From the NCBI RefSeq assembly GCF_963664735.1, contig NZ_OY761553.1, forward strand, positions 124,001-188,000: DNA of 64,000 bases. The letters run 5' to 3'. The stretch comes from an uncultured Cohaesibacter sp. (GTDB lineage: Bacteria; Pseudomonadota; Alphaproteobacteria; Rhizobiales; Cohaesibacteraceae). The position numbers and the translations under genes were made by a program. Numbering within the stretch: position 1 is the first letter of the stretch; every line of letters begins with the position of its first letter. The notes under the pieces were generated by a model that saw only the letters and a list, made by a program, of their open reading frames with translations, was not told where the DNA came from and did not search any database. This document shows positions 44,229 to 52,371 of this stretch, piece after piece.

Positions 44229-45487
44229 CGGAACTTTTCGCGCACGGCATCGACTTCTTACGCTCTCAGACTTTGTATGGTCTGATCGGTCTTTACTGGC
44301 TTATCGTTATTTTTGAAATTCCCCGTTATGGCTTGTCTTTCCTTGTTGCTGCCTTTGTGATCAAGGCAGGTGGTCGCAAGCAAGAAGATAAATATACAGG
44401 GCGTGTCGCCGTAATTATCGCCGGGCATAACGAAGAACATTCGATTGAGCGCTGCGTGCGTAGCTTGTGGGAGCAAAGCCAGCCTCCCGATGAAATCGTC
44501 GTTATCAGCGACGGGTCGACTGACGGCATGGTCAGGAAACTGCGCGAATTGCATCGCAGAGGCCTCATCCAAAAAATGCATTCAACTCAATTGCGGGCAG
44601 GTAAAGCGGCCGCAGTCAATCTGGCTCAGCGCCTTGCCGATGGCGACGTTCTCGTGAATGTTGATTGCGATTGCTCGTTTGATCGACATGCGCTTTGCTC
44701 CATAGTCGCTCCCTTTAAAAAGGCTAATGTCGGGGCGGTTGCTGGTAATATTCTGGTGCGTGCTCAGAGCAAAACACTTTGGACCGCGTTTCAGGCTATC
44801 GAATATATGATCAGCATCTCTCTTGGCAAACGGGTCCTGCAGATGTTTGATCAGGTCACATGCGCTTCGGGAGCTTTCAGCGCGTTTCGGCGCCAGGCCT
44901 TGGAACAGGTGGGCGGGCTTGATGCTGGCGGTGGAGAGGACCTTGATGCCACCTTGCGGTTACGCAAAGCGGGCTGGCAAATCGAATTTGCAGAGGATGC
45001 CATTTGCTATACTGATCCCCCTTCAAATGCGGCCTCGCTGATAAAGCAGCGTTTCCGGTGGGAACGAGACGCGGTACGCATTCGCTATCGAAAGCATGTG
45101 CGCTTGATGAATCCATTTTCACGCTCTTTCCGGCTGCAGGAATTGTTGCATGAGCTGGAATTTCTGTTCTTCAATATCATCGCTGCTGCTGCTTTGCCTT
45201 TTTATCTTCTTTGGCTTTTCATGACTTATGGAGATCTTGCACTCCCGATTTTAGTGGGGGCTCAGAGTGGGCTGCTGTTGCTTGACTTTCTTATCTATGC
45301 ATTGGCTGCGATTGTAACGCCACAGGCAAGGTCTTTGGCTCTTTTGCCTTATCTGTTGGGATATAGCCTTTACTATAACAGCTTTCTGCGCGTTGTGCGC
45401 TTGCTGGCCTATATTCAGGAATGGGTGTTTCGCAGCTCATATCAAGACAACTATGTGCCAGACAAGGTTCACAGAGTTCGAGAATAG
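44225..45487 (+). CDS. Processive GT2 glycosyltransferase (polysaccharide synthase)
   Basis: Inner-membrane beta-glycosyltransferase, 420 residues. An N-terminal membrane segment is followed by a GT2 domain: AVIIAGHNEEHS, DGSTDG, the DCD metal motif at 147-149, GGGEDLDA near 238 and QRFRW at 275-279, the QxxRW motif of processive synthases. About four C-terminal segments follow (FFNIIAAAALPFYLLWLF and on). It is shorter than cellulose synthase and has no PilZ domain. Coupled by ATGA to the receiver/zinc-ribbon protein and followed by a membrane fusion protein, it recalls the Alg8/Alg44 and BgsA/BgsB synthase pairs. The polymer cannot be told from sequence. Confidence 0.87.
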   Translation: MTELFAHGIDFLRSQTLYGLIGLYWLIVIFEIPRYGLSFLVAAFVIKAGGRKQEDKYTGRVAVIIAGHNEEHSIERCVRSLWEQSQPPDEIVVISDGSTDGMVRKLRELHRRGLIQKMHSTQLRAGKAAAVNLAQRLADGDVLVNVDCDCSFDRHALCSIVAPFKKANVGAVAGNILVRAQSKTLWTAFQAIEYMISISLGKRVLQMFDQVTCASGAFSAFRRQALEQVGGLDAGGGEDLDATLRLRKAGWQIEFAEDAICYTDPPSNAASLIKQRFRWERDAVRIRYRKHVRLMNPFSRSFRLQELLHELEFLFFNIIAAAALPFYLLWLFMTYGDLALPILVGAQSGLLLLDFLIYALAAIVTPQARSLALLPYLLGYSLYYNSFLRVVRLLAYIQEWVFRSSYQDNYVPDKVHRVRE

Positions 45488-45533
45488 AGCCTGACCCGAT
45501 GAATTTCCACTCACCATCGCCTAGAGGACCGCA

Positions 45534-46541
45534 ATGAGAAGCATCAGAAAAAGGCCCCGATCAGATAGCCTTGAAAATCAAAAACGGCGTTTTTCAATTT
45601 CGTTGGGGCGATATGTCTATCTGTTTCTCTTGGCCGTTTTTGTGCTGAGTGTGCTCAATTTTCTCTATGGCGATATGCTGTTGCTCAAAGGCGACGGACT
45701 TATCTTGAGAGACAGAACGGTTGTGGCGGCGGGCTATATTTCTCGTGTCAATGATGTCGTTGTAAAAGAGGGGCAGTCGGTCAAGAAAGGCGATGTCATC
45801 GTGCGTATTGAATCGCCTGATCTGCTTGAACGTCTTGCCGATCTTTCCATGCGGCAAATAGATTTGGCGCAAAAGGCCGCCGAATTTAACTTGCGCCTCA
45901 AAATCGCCAATCAATTGCTACCCCTTGCCCATCAGCGTGAGCTGCAGGCAAGCAATCTTGTGAAGCTGGCTGATGACCTTAAGGGCAAAGGCAACCTGAC
46001 CGCTGCGCGTTATGAAGAAGTGTTGAGATATAGCTTTGATGCCAGTTCTGATCTGGTCAAGCTTTCCGTGGATCGTGATACATTGTCCAAGCAGCTTAAG
46101 GGTTTGGAAAGCGCAAGCGTTGATGCAAAACTTGCCATTGATAAGCTCAAAAATCACTATTCCGATGGCGTCATCCGCGCTCCAGTTTCCGGGGCTGTGG
46201 GCTCAATCGTTCCCCTTTTGGGGGCCGTATATCGAGCCGGGGAGCCAATCCTGACGATCCATTCAGGAGATGCGTATGTCTTGACCTATCTTCCAAGGCG
46301 CTATCTCTTCCCCATCGAAGCCGGAATGGAAGTGACCATTGCAAGTGGGCGGAACAGCGTAACCGGCGTGATCGACAGTATCTTGCCTGTGTCAGATACG
46401 CTGCCCAAAGAATTCCAGAACAGCTTCAAACCCTCAGAGCGCAGTCAGTTGGCTAAAATCAAACTGGGGCCAGATGTTCCTTTCCCTGTTTATGAAAAAG
46501 TGCGCATTTCGAGGCGTTATGCTCTGTGGCCTTGGGATTGA
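45534..46541 (+). CDS. HlyD-type membrane fusion protein, polysaccharide export partner
   Basis: Inner-membrane-anchored periplasmic adaptor, 335 residues. A basic N-terminus precedes one membrane segment (YVYLFLLAVFVLSVLNFLYG). The first lipoyl half is VVAAGYISRVNDVVVKEGQSV with GDVIVRIESPDL, a helical hairpin spans about 100-200, and the second lipoyl half is GVIRAPVSGAVGSIVPLLGA. No PilZ domain is fused, unlike Alg44. It lies 46 bases after the GT2 gene with AGAGGACC before the ATG and probably guides the polymer through the periplasm. Confidence 0.87.
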   Translation: MRSIRKRPRSDSLENQKRRFSISLGRYVYLFLLAVFVLSVLNFLYGDMLLLKGDGLILRDRTVVAAGYISRVNDVVVKEGQSVKKGDVIVRIESPDLLERLADLSMRQIDLAQKAAEFNLRLKIANQLLPLAHQRELQASNLVKLADDLKGKGNLTAARYEEVLRYSFDASSDLVKLSVDRDTLSKQLKGLESASVDAKLAIDKLKNHYSDGVIRAPVSGAVGSIVPLLGAVYRAGEPILTIHSGDAYVLTYLPRRYLFPIEAGMEVTIASGRNSVTGVIDSILPVSDTLPKEFQNSFKPSERSQLAKIKLGPDVPFPVYEKVRISRRYALWPWD

Positions 46542-46726
46542 TGTCTCTGGGGCACTGGGTGTTCAGGAAATTGCAATTTATGCGCTGTGCGGGAGACAGA
46601 AAATTTAGCTATGCAAATTCGGCATGACAACGCTGTATTTTTGTGTCTTTTTAAATGGGCAGTGAAGGAGCATATATGTTCGTGTAAAGAAAAGAAGAAA
46701 ACATCCAACAAGGAAAGGAAAATATC

Positions 46727-46858
46727 ATGAACTTCTTTAACCGTGCTTTCGATAGAGTAATTGCTGCCCGTGAAGAAGAGGCTGTCCGCTATATAAATGA
46801 ATACATGGCTGATCGTGGTCTTGACAAAGAGTTCGGCATGATGAATCCTCGCGGCTAA
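46727..46858 (+). CDS. 43-residue small protein
   Basis: A short frame, MNFFNRAFDRVIAAREEEAV at the start and GLDKEFGMMNPRG at the end, with an excellent AAGGAAAGG ribosome site and its own terminator at 46968-46992. The body is one charged amphipathic helix. It resembles small DUF1127-like or similar proteins of Rhizobiales, which often start NFF/NFI with R-A-x-x-x-I-A-A-R-E. Function unknown; small proteins of this kind have been linked to phosphate, RNA or surface-trait regulation, which I cannot show here. Confidence 0.7.
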   Translation: MNFFNRAFDRVIAAREEEAVRYINEYMADRGLDKEFGMMNPRG

Positions 46859-47218
46859 TCGCCGTGAGGCTTCTTTGATCGTCTGAATTTCAAATTTATT
46901 GTCTGATCAAAGAGTTTAACTGGACGGTTGTGAGCAACGTCTCCTCAAATATTGCTCTTCAAAAAACAAGCGGGTTTAACCCCGCTTTTTTTGTGCGCAT
47001 ATTGTGCTTGAGAAATCAGATCCTGTTCTGGCTGCCAATGAAGTCGTTGCAGCCGCCTGCGGCTTGAAACAGGGCCGGCGTTCAGCTTTTTTTATGCCCT
47101 CGCATCCTTTAGAGATTGGGCCTGGCTTGACACGATTTGTTCATTTCGTCTTGCTTCGCTTTTGCGATAGCATGTTCATCTGATTATGGCTCAAGGATGT
47201 CTCTAGCTAGGAAGATAA
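46859..47218. other. Intergenic stretch between the small protein and the cupin gene
   Basis: Holds the terminator of the small-protein gene (46968-46992), a short two-base-loop hairpin AGCCGC-CT-GCGGCT at 47051-47064 and a T run at 47087-47093 that could form another weak terminator. TTGACA at 47127-47132 may be the -35 of the cupin promoter, though no good -10 follows. No gene is seen. Confidence 0.4.
46968..46992 (+). terminator. Intrinsic terminator after the small-protein gene
   Basis: AAGCGGG (46968-46974), six-base loop, CCCGCTT (46981-46987), then a run of T to 46992. A textbook Rho-independent terminator. Confidence 0.85.
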
Positions 47219-47530
47219 ATGAACAAAATCAAAGCAAGTGAATTTACCGGGCTAAAAGCGTGGGACGCCTTGGACATCGAGCGCATCGAAGATGCGACGA
47301 TCCGTCTTCATTGGACGGATCAGCCTTACAGGTGGCATATCAATGATGGCCCTGAAGTTTTCGTGGTGCTGGATGGTGAGGTTGATATGCATGTTCGCCA
47401 GCAAGGCGTCGAGAGTGTTTTGCGCCTGAAGGTGGGCGATATTTTTCATGCGGAAAATGGTGACGAGCATGTCGCGCATCCAGACGGACCTGCCCGCATA
47501 TTGGTTATAGAAAAAGCGGGCAGTGAGTAA
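47219..47530 (+). CDS. Small cupin-domain protein
   Basis: Single-domain cupin of 103 residues. The first cupin motif is seen around YRWHINDGPEVFVVLDGEVDMHV with one His and a Glu/Asp, and the second at GDIFHAENGDEHVAHPDGPARILVIEKAG. Metal ligands look only partly conserved (DGPE in place of HxHxxxxE). AGGAAGATAA precedes the ATG. Function unknown. It is convergent with the amino-sugar ATPase, separated by a bidirectional hairpin. Confidence 0.8.
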   Translation: MNKIKASEFTGLKAWDALDIERIEDATIRLHWTDQPYRWHINDGPEVFVVLDGEVDMHVRQQGVESVLRLKVGDIFHAENGDEHVAHPDGPARILVIEKAGSE

Positions 47531-47537
47531 GAACGCT

Positions 47538-47566
47538 TTTTGGCCTCGGTTGATACGAGGCCAAAA
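47538..47566. terminator. Bidirectional terminator between the cupin and the amino-sugar operon
   Basis: TTTTGGCCTCG (47538-47548) and CGAGGCCAAAA (47556-47566) form a perfect 11-bp stem with a 7-base loop; the A/T ends give a U tail in both directions. It lies in the convergent gap. Confidence 0.8.
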
Positions 47567-47581
47567 CCGAGAGATCAAGTC

Positions 47582-48652
47582 TCAATCATAGTTGCGGATT
47601 GCCAGTCCTTCGGCATCGAACAGATGCACATCAGATGGGTCGAAGACCAGTCCGACTTCGCTGTTTACCTTGGGTAGAGCTCGCCCTGTGCCACGCAAAT
47701 TGAGTGTTTCGCCCGTTGGAAGGGTCACGAAGATGCTCGCGTCGGCTCCCTGATATTCCACATGGGAAACCGAACCAGTGAGTGGCGATGCCGAAATATC
47801 GCCCAGCTGCAAATGCTCCGACCTCAATCCGAGTTCGGCAACTTTTCCCTTGTAGCCGTCGGCAATGGTGATCGATTTAGATCCGCCCACGAGTTTGACG
47901 GTTTTGCCATCCTCTCCTGTTGCGGGAAGAATGTTCATCTTCGGGCTGCCGATAAACTGGGCCACGAACCGATTGACGGGGCGCTCATAGAGCATTTGAG
48001 GTGTGTCGCACTGCATCAACCGACCATCAGACAGAACCGCGATGCGGTCGGCCAGCGTCATTGCTTCCACCTGATCGTGGGTCACATAGATGATGGTGCC
48101 CGACAGGGTTTCGTGCAGTTTTGCGATCTCGATGCGCGTTTCGGTGCGCAAGGCGGCATCAAGGTTGGATAGGGGTTCGTCAAACAGAAAAGCCGAAGGT
48201 TCGCGCACAATGGCGCGTCCGATTGCGACGCGCTGGCGCTGACCACCCGAAAGAGCGGATGGTTTCCGGTCGAGATATGGCTCAAGTTTGAGAATGCGAG
48301 CAGCCTCGGCTGTCTTTTTGGCAATCTCGTCTTTCGGCATCTTGATCGTCTTGAGGGCGAACTCGATATTCTGTTTGACGGTCATGTGTGGGTAAAGGGC
48401 ATAGGACTGGAACACCATGGCCATATGCCGGTCAAAGGGCTGCAATCCGGTTACATCGCGGCCATCGCTGATAATGGAGCCAGACGTTGCTTCTTCAAGG
48501 CCGGCGATCAGGCGCAGGAGGGTGGATTTACCACAGCCCGACGGGCCCACAAATACCATGAACTCGCCATCCTTGATATCAAGATTGACGCCTTTGATGA
48601 TCTCCAGGTCATCGAAGGATTTTCTCAGGTCTTTTAATTGGATGCTACCCAT
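47582..48652 (-). CDS. Sugar ABC transporter ATP-binding protein (amino-sugar operon)
   Basis: CUT1 ATPase, 356 residues. Walker [10 protein letters not shown], signature [15 protein letters not shown], Walker [13 protein letters not shown], and a C-terminal MalK-type regulatory domain. ATG 48652 follows GAAGGAAGAATA; the frame runs back 69 codons into nagA without meaning. It is the last gene of the nanE-nanK-ABC-nagB-nagA-ATPase operon and energises the importer encoded at 50615-53694. Confidence 0.94.
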   Translation of the reverse strand: MGSIQLKDLRKSFDDLEIIKGVNLDIKDGEFMVFVGPSGCGKSTLLRLIAGLEEATSGSIISDGRDVTGLQPFDRHMAMVFQSYALYPHMTVKQNIEFALKTIKMPKDEIAKKTAEAARILKLEPYLDRKPSALSGGQRQRVAIGRAIVREPSAFLFDEPLSNLDAALRTETRIEIAKLHETLSGTIIYVTHDQVEAMTLADRIAVLSDGRLMQCDTPQMLYERPVNRFVAQFIGSPKMNILPATGEDGKTVKLVGGSKSITIADGYKGKVAELGLRSEHLQLGDISASPLTGSVSHVEYQGADASIFVTLPTGETLNLRGTGRALPKVNSEVGLVFDPSDVHLFDAEGLAIRNYD

Positions 48653-48662
48653 TATTCTTCCT

Positions 48663-49832
48663 TCATTTATTCTGACTGGCGGTCTGATGCAGGATGACGC
48701 CATCGCTGATTGTTGCTGAGACGGCCAATTGCTGGTCGCATAGCGTAAGGCTGGCTCGGTATCCCGGCTCGATGCGCCCAAGTTCGTTTGATAGACCAAG
48801 AGCAAGGGCAGGGGTGGACCCGGCCATGGCCAAAGCTGCCTCAACGGGCGCTCCGGCAAATTTGATCATGTTGCTGACTGCCTCATTCAAGAAAATATGA
48901 GCTCCGCCAAGGCGACCTGTTGCATCGCATAGCCGACCATCCTTGAGGAACACCTTCTTTTCTCCGATGGAAAATTCGGTCACTGTTCCGCCCAGGGTGA
49001 GCATTGCATCTGTGACAAGGCAAATGCGGTCTGGGCCAATATGGTCAAAGGCCAAACGGAGGTTCGAGGGGTGAACATGCATACCATCAGCAATCAGGCC
49101 GGTGAAGGAGAGTGTTTTGTCAATCACTGCGCCGATCGGGCCCGGTTCTCGTCCCATAAGAGGAGGCATGGCGTTGAATAGATGGGTCGTTCCCACAAGG
49201 CCCGAATTGGCCAGTTCTCGCAGCAGATCATATCCTGCCGCAGTGTGGCCCACAAAGACCTTCCAGCCAGCTTGTGTCAGCCGCTCAATTTTCTCTGAAC
49301 TCGTCTCTTCAGGGGCAAGCGTCAAAATGCGGGGATAAGAAACCTCCGGCTCCAGCAGGGTCATGTCGCTTTCATCGATTGGGCGCACCGCATCGGCTGG
49401 ATGAATTCCGGGCTTTTCAGGGCTCAGGAATGGGCCTTCGAGATGAATGCCAAGTATGCCGGGAACGTGACCTGCCGTTGCCTGTTGAACGGCTTGCATG
49501 GCTGCGCTGTAGCCTTGCCCTTTGGCAGTGATAAAGGTCGGCATGATGTGTGCCACGCCGCCCTTTGCGGCCGCTTTGGCCATGGCAGCAAGGCTCTCAA
49601 CATCGGGGCTATCGTTGAATTGATGGTCTCCGGCACCATTGATCTGAATATCAATGAAGCCGGGCGCTACGATATCTGCCTTGATTTTCGTCTCGGCGCT
49701 GAACGCTCCTTGAGTGGCGATAGCCTCGATCAAACCATCCCGGATCAGAATGGATCGATCCTTGATAGCTGGCGCGCCGAAGCCGGGATAAAGCGTTGCA
49801 GCGTCGATAACGAATTCAGACTTACTTGACAA
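48663..49832 (-). CDS. nagA: N-acetylglucosamine-6-phosphate deacetylase NagA
   Basis: Amidohydrolase giving glucosamine-6-phosphate and acetate, 389 residues. The barrel entry GFIDIQINGAGDHQFND, HLEGPFLSPEKPGIHP, FVGHTAAG, THLFNAMPPLMGREPG, DGMHVHPS and LVTDAM match the NagA metal and substrate motifs. No ATG is available at the N-terminus. TTG 49832 has AGAGG six bases ahead; GTG 49850 is the alternative. The gene overlaps the end of nagB in either case. Confidence 0.92.
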   Translation of the reverse strand: MSSKSEFVIDAATLYPGFGAPAIKDRSILIRDGLIEAIATQGAFSAETKIKADIVAPGFIDIQINGAGDHQFNDSPDVESLAAMAKAAAKGGVAHIMPTFITAKGQGYSAAMQAVQQATAGHVPGILGIHLEGPFLSPEKPGIHPADAVRPIDESDMTLLEPEVSYPRILTLAPEETSSEKIERLTQAGWKVFVGHTAAGYDLLRELANSGLVGTTHLFNAMPPLMGREPGPIGAVIDKTLSFTGLIADGMHVHPSNLRLAFDHIGPDRICLVTDAMLTLGGTVTEFSIGEKKVFLKDGRLCDATGRLGGAHIFLNEAVSNMIKFAGAPVEAALAMAGSTPALALGLSNELGRIEPGYRASLTLCDQQLAVSATISDGVILHQTASQNK

Positions 49833-50610
49833 AATAAACCTCTTCTCCACCCGGGTGGATGCTTTCGTAGAAGTCGCGCAATTTCAGTTTTGATGCTGCG
49901 TCTTCATCGACGATGACAGTGACATCGGGGTGGAATTGCAGAACCGAAGCCGGACATGTTGTGCTGACCGGCCCTTCCAGAGCCTGAGCGATCGCATCTG
50001 CCTTGCTTGCTCCGGTGGCCAACAGAATGATTTTGCGCGCTTGCATGATGGTGGCAATACCCATTGTCAGGGCATGGGTCGGCACGGTTTCATCTGCCTT
50101 GAAGAAGCGGTGGTTGGCTTCCATTGTCGAACTGGCCAGTTTTTTGATCCGTGTGCGAGAGCCGAGCGAAGAGGAGGGTTCGTTAAAGCCAATATGACCG
50201 TTAAGGCCGATACCGAGCAATTGCAGATCAATGCCGCCCTGATCCGATATCATCGCGTCATAGCGCTTTGCTTCTTCTGCCGGGTCCGCTGCATCGCCTT
50301 TTGGCAAGTAGGTATTTTCGGGCTTGATGTCGATGTGATCGAACAAAAGCTTGTTCATCGTGGTCCGATAGGACTGGGGATGATCTGGTTTCAAGCCGAT
50401 ATATTCATCCAGATTGAAGCTCGTCAGGCCAGCAAAAGACACTTTCTTTTCCTTGGCACGCTCAATCAGTTTTGCATAGACCTGTTCCATCGTTCCACCG
50501 GTGGCCAGGCCGAGGGTTGCGTCGGGCTTCGAGATGATCAGGTCAAGCAGGCGTTTTGCGGTTGCGCTTTCTGCGGAGGCCGCGTCGTGATGAATGAGAA
50601 TTGTAGCCAA
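49822..50610 (-). CDS. nagB: Glucosamine-6-phosphate deaminase NagB
   Basis: Converts glucosamine-6-phosphate to fructose-6-phosphate and ammonia, 262 residues. GLATGGTMEQVY (phosphate loop), the FNLDEYIGL element, GIGLNGHIGFNEP and the acid cluster are typical. The start codon is TTG with AAGGA seven bases upstream, unusual but supported by the absence of any nearby ATG. It lies 4 bases after the permease gene and overlaps nagA. Confidence 0.94.
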   Translation of the reverse strand: MATILIHHDAASAESATAKRLLDLIISKPDATLGLATGGTMEQVYAKLIERAKEKKVSFAGLTSFNLDEYIGLKPDHPQSYRTTMNKLLFDHIDIKPENTYLPKGDAADPAEEAKRYDAMISDQGGIDLQLLGIGLNGHIGFNEPSSSLGSRTRIKKLASSTMEANHRFFKADETVPTHALTMGIATIMQARKIILLATGASKADAIAQALEGPVSTTCPASVLQFHPDVTVIVDEDAASKLKLRDFYESIHPGGEEVYFVK

Positions 50611-50614
50611 TGTT

Positions 50615-51439
50615 TTATCCTTTCACTGCACCGGCCAGCATGGAACGACCGATCTGACGATACATGATTAGGCCAAGAATAACGGGTGGTGCCGATGCTA
50701 CGACGATGACAGCCGCAGCAACACCCCACTGTACGCCACCGCCCCCAGCGGAGAAGAAGAAGGATGCTCCGACGGTCATGGGGACAGCTTCACGTGTGGT
50801 TAGCATAAGGCCGAAGAGGAATTCGTTCCAAGCAGTAATGAAGCCAAAAACAAAGGTTGTTGCTATGGCTGGGCGAATGAGCGGCAGGGTCAGGCGAGAG
50901 AGGATGCGCCCGGTTCGTGCCCCATCCATGCCGGCAGCTTCGTCCAGTTCTTTGGGGATTTCCGCAACGGCGTTGGTGACCAGAACAAGAGCCAGCGGCA
51001 GGTTGACGACTGCGAGAATGAGCCCAAGGCCGAAGCGTGTGTCCAGAAGGCCAAGGGTCTGATACATCATGTAGAGTGGTATAGCGAAAATGATCAGTGG
51101 CATGGCTCGCAGATTGACCACTAGCGGCAAAAGCAGATTGCGGCCAAAATCACGTCTGGCGATGGCATAGGCCAAAGGCACGCACAAAAGGATTGGCAGA
51201 ATGGTGCCGATCAGGGAAGCCGACAGCGAGTTCCAGAGATACTTCCAGATATTCAGTCGCTCACTGACGGTAAACACGGTTGCGAAATTGTCGAGCGTGA
51301 TTGCATTTGGAATAAGGCTCGCATTGGAAATGACATCGGCTGGTGTTTTAAGGGCGGTCACGATGGTCGCTATGACGGGGAAGTTCATAACGAGCGCGGC
51401 GACGACAAACACCACCCAGCGGATTGCATTCATAATCAT
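50615..51439 (-). CDS. Sugar ABC transporter permease, MalG type (amino-sugar operon)
   Basis: CUT1 permease, 274 residues, six membrane segments. The EAA loop reads DEAAGMDGARTGRILSRLTLPL. ATG 51439 shares its A with the stop of the preceding permease (TGATG); ATG 51433 is two codons in. Part of the importer that feeds NagA/NagB or NanE. Confidence 0.92.
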   Translation of the reverse strand: MIMNAIRWVVFVVAALVMNFPVIATIVTALKTPADVISNASLIPNAITLDNFATVFTVSERLNIWKYLWNSLSASLIGTILPILLCVPLAYAIARRDFGRNLLLPLVVNLRAMPLIIFAIPLYMMYQTLGLLDTRFGLGLILAVVNLPLALVLVTNAVAEIPKELDEAAGMDGARTGRILSRLTLPLIRPAIATTFVFGFITAWNEFLFGLMLTTREAVPMTVGASFFFSAGGGGVQWGVAAAVIVVASAPPVILGLIMYRQIGRSMLAGAVKG

Positions 51440-52308
51440 CAGGCCTGTTTCCTCTTTTTCAACAACCAACCGACGAGCCACAGCAGAACGAAGGCGACAA
51501 CGAACAAAAGCACAGAAGCGGCTAGTGCCTTGCCTATGTCGGCGGACTTGAAGAAGGCGGTATAAATATAGATCGACAGGGACGTAGCAGATCCACCTGC
51601 GCCAGCCCCGATGAGGACATAGATATTGTCAAACACGCGGAAGCCATCGATGAAGCGGATGCCAAAGGCTACCACGAGGGTTGGCAGCAAAGCCGGGAGC
51701 TCGATATGCGTGAACAGGCGCAGGCCTCGCGTGCCATCCACTTTGGCCGCTTCGCGAATGTCGAGCGGGATCGAACTATAAGCCGTATAGAACAGCAGCA
51801 ATGTGAAAGGGGTCCATTGCAGTGTCTCGATCACCACCAGTGTTTTGAAGGCCAGCTTGGGGCTGAGGAAGGCCGGGCTCTGGCCGAAGAATTCAAACAG
51901 ATAGTATGGCAACGGGCCGACAAATTCATGCAGAACCAGACGATACATCAAGCCCATCATTGATGGGGCGATGATCATCGGCATCATGAAAATGGCCATC
52001 AGCCAAAAGCGTTTCTGGATCAGGGGAGCGAGAAAAACGGCAAGAAACAGCCCTAGCGCGGTTTCCAGCAATGCGGTCAATAACCCGAAACGGGTGGAAA
52101 AGCTAACCGCGCTCCAGAAATAGGGATCGGCCAAAACCTCACGATAGTTGCCAAAGCCGGACAAAGTCGGGCTTCGTAAATTCTCGAAGCTAACGGTCGA
52201 AACGGAATATATCAGATCAAGGACAGCGGGAAAGCCCAGCATCGCCAATAGAAAAACGACGACCGGCGCTGCAAGGATCCGGTTTTCCTTGAGAATTTCA
52301 TTGGTCAC
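51439..52308 (-). CDS. Sugar ABC transporter permease, MalF type (amino-sugar operon)
   Basis: CUT1 permease, 289 residues. The EAA loop is REAAKVDGTRGLRLFTHIELP. The start is a GTG; 52308 is favoured because AAGGA lies eight bases ahead, while GTG 52326 is the longer alternative. It follows the binding-protein gene across a strong hairpin. Confidence 0.91.
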   Translation of the reverse strand: MTNEILKENRILAAPVVVFLLAMLGFPAVLDLIYSVSTVSFENLRSPTLSGFGNYREVLADPYFWSAVSFSTRFGLLTALLETALGLFLAVFLAPLIQKRFWLMAIFMMPMIIAPSMMGLMYRLVLHEFVGPLPYYLFEFFGQSPAFLSPKLAFKTLVVIETLQWTPFTLLLFYTAYSSIPLDIREAAKVDGTRGLRLFTHIELPALLPTLVVAFGIRFIDGFRVFDNIYVLIGAGAGGSATSLSIYIYTAFFKSADIGKALAASVLLFVVAFVLLWLVGWLLKKRKQA

Positions 52309-52330
52309 TATGGATTTCCTTGTCACTGGC

Positions 52331-52361
52331 AGACCGGAGTGCGACTGGCGTACTCCGGTCT
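52331..52361 (-). terminator. Intercistronic hairpin after the amino-sugar binding-protein gene
   Basis: AGACCGGAGT (52331-52340) and ACTCCGGTCT (52352-52361) make a perfect 10-bp stem with an 11-base loop, 10 bases after the binding-protein stop. The same arrangement is seen in three other transport operons of the window. Confidence 0.65.
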
Positions 52362-52371
52362 ATCTCGAACT

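Noticed and set aside
47051-47064. AGCCGC-CT-GCGGCT as a terminator
   Set aside because: A two-base loop cannot close this stem well, and no T tract follows within ten bases.
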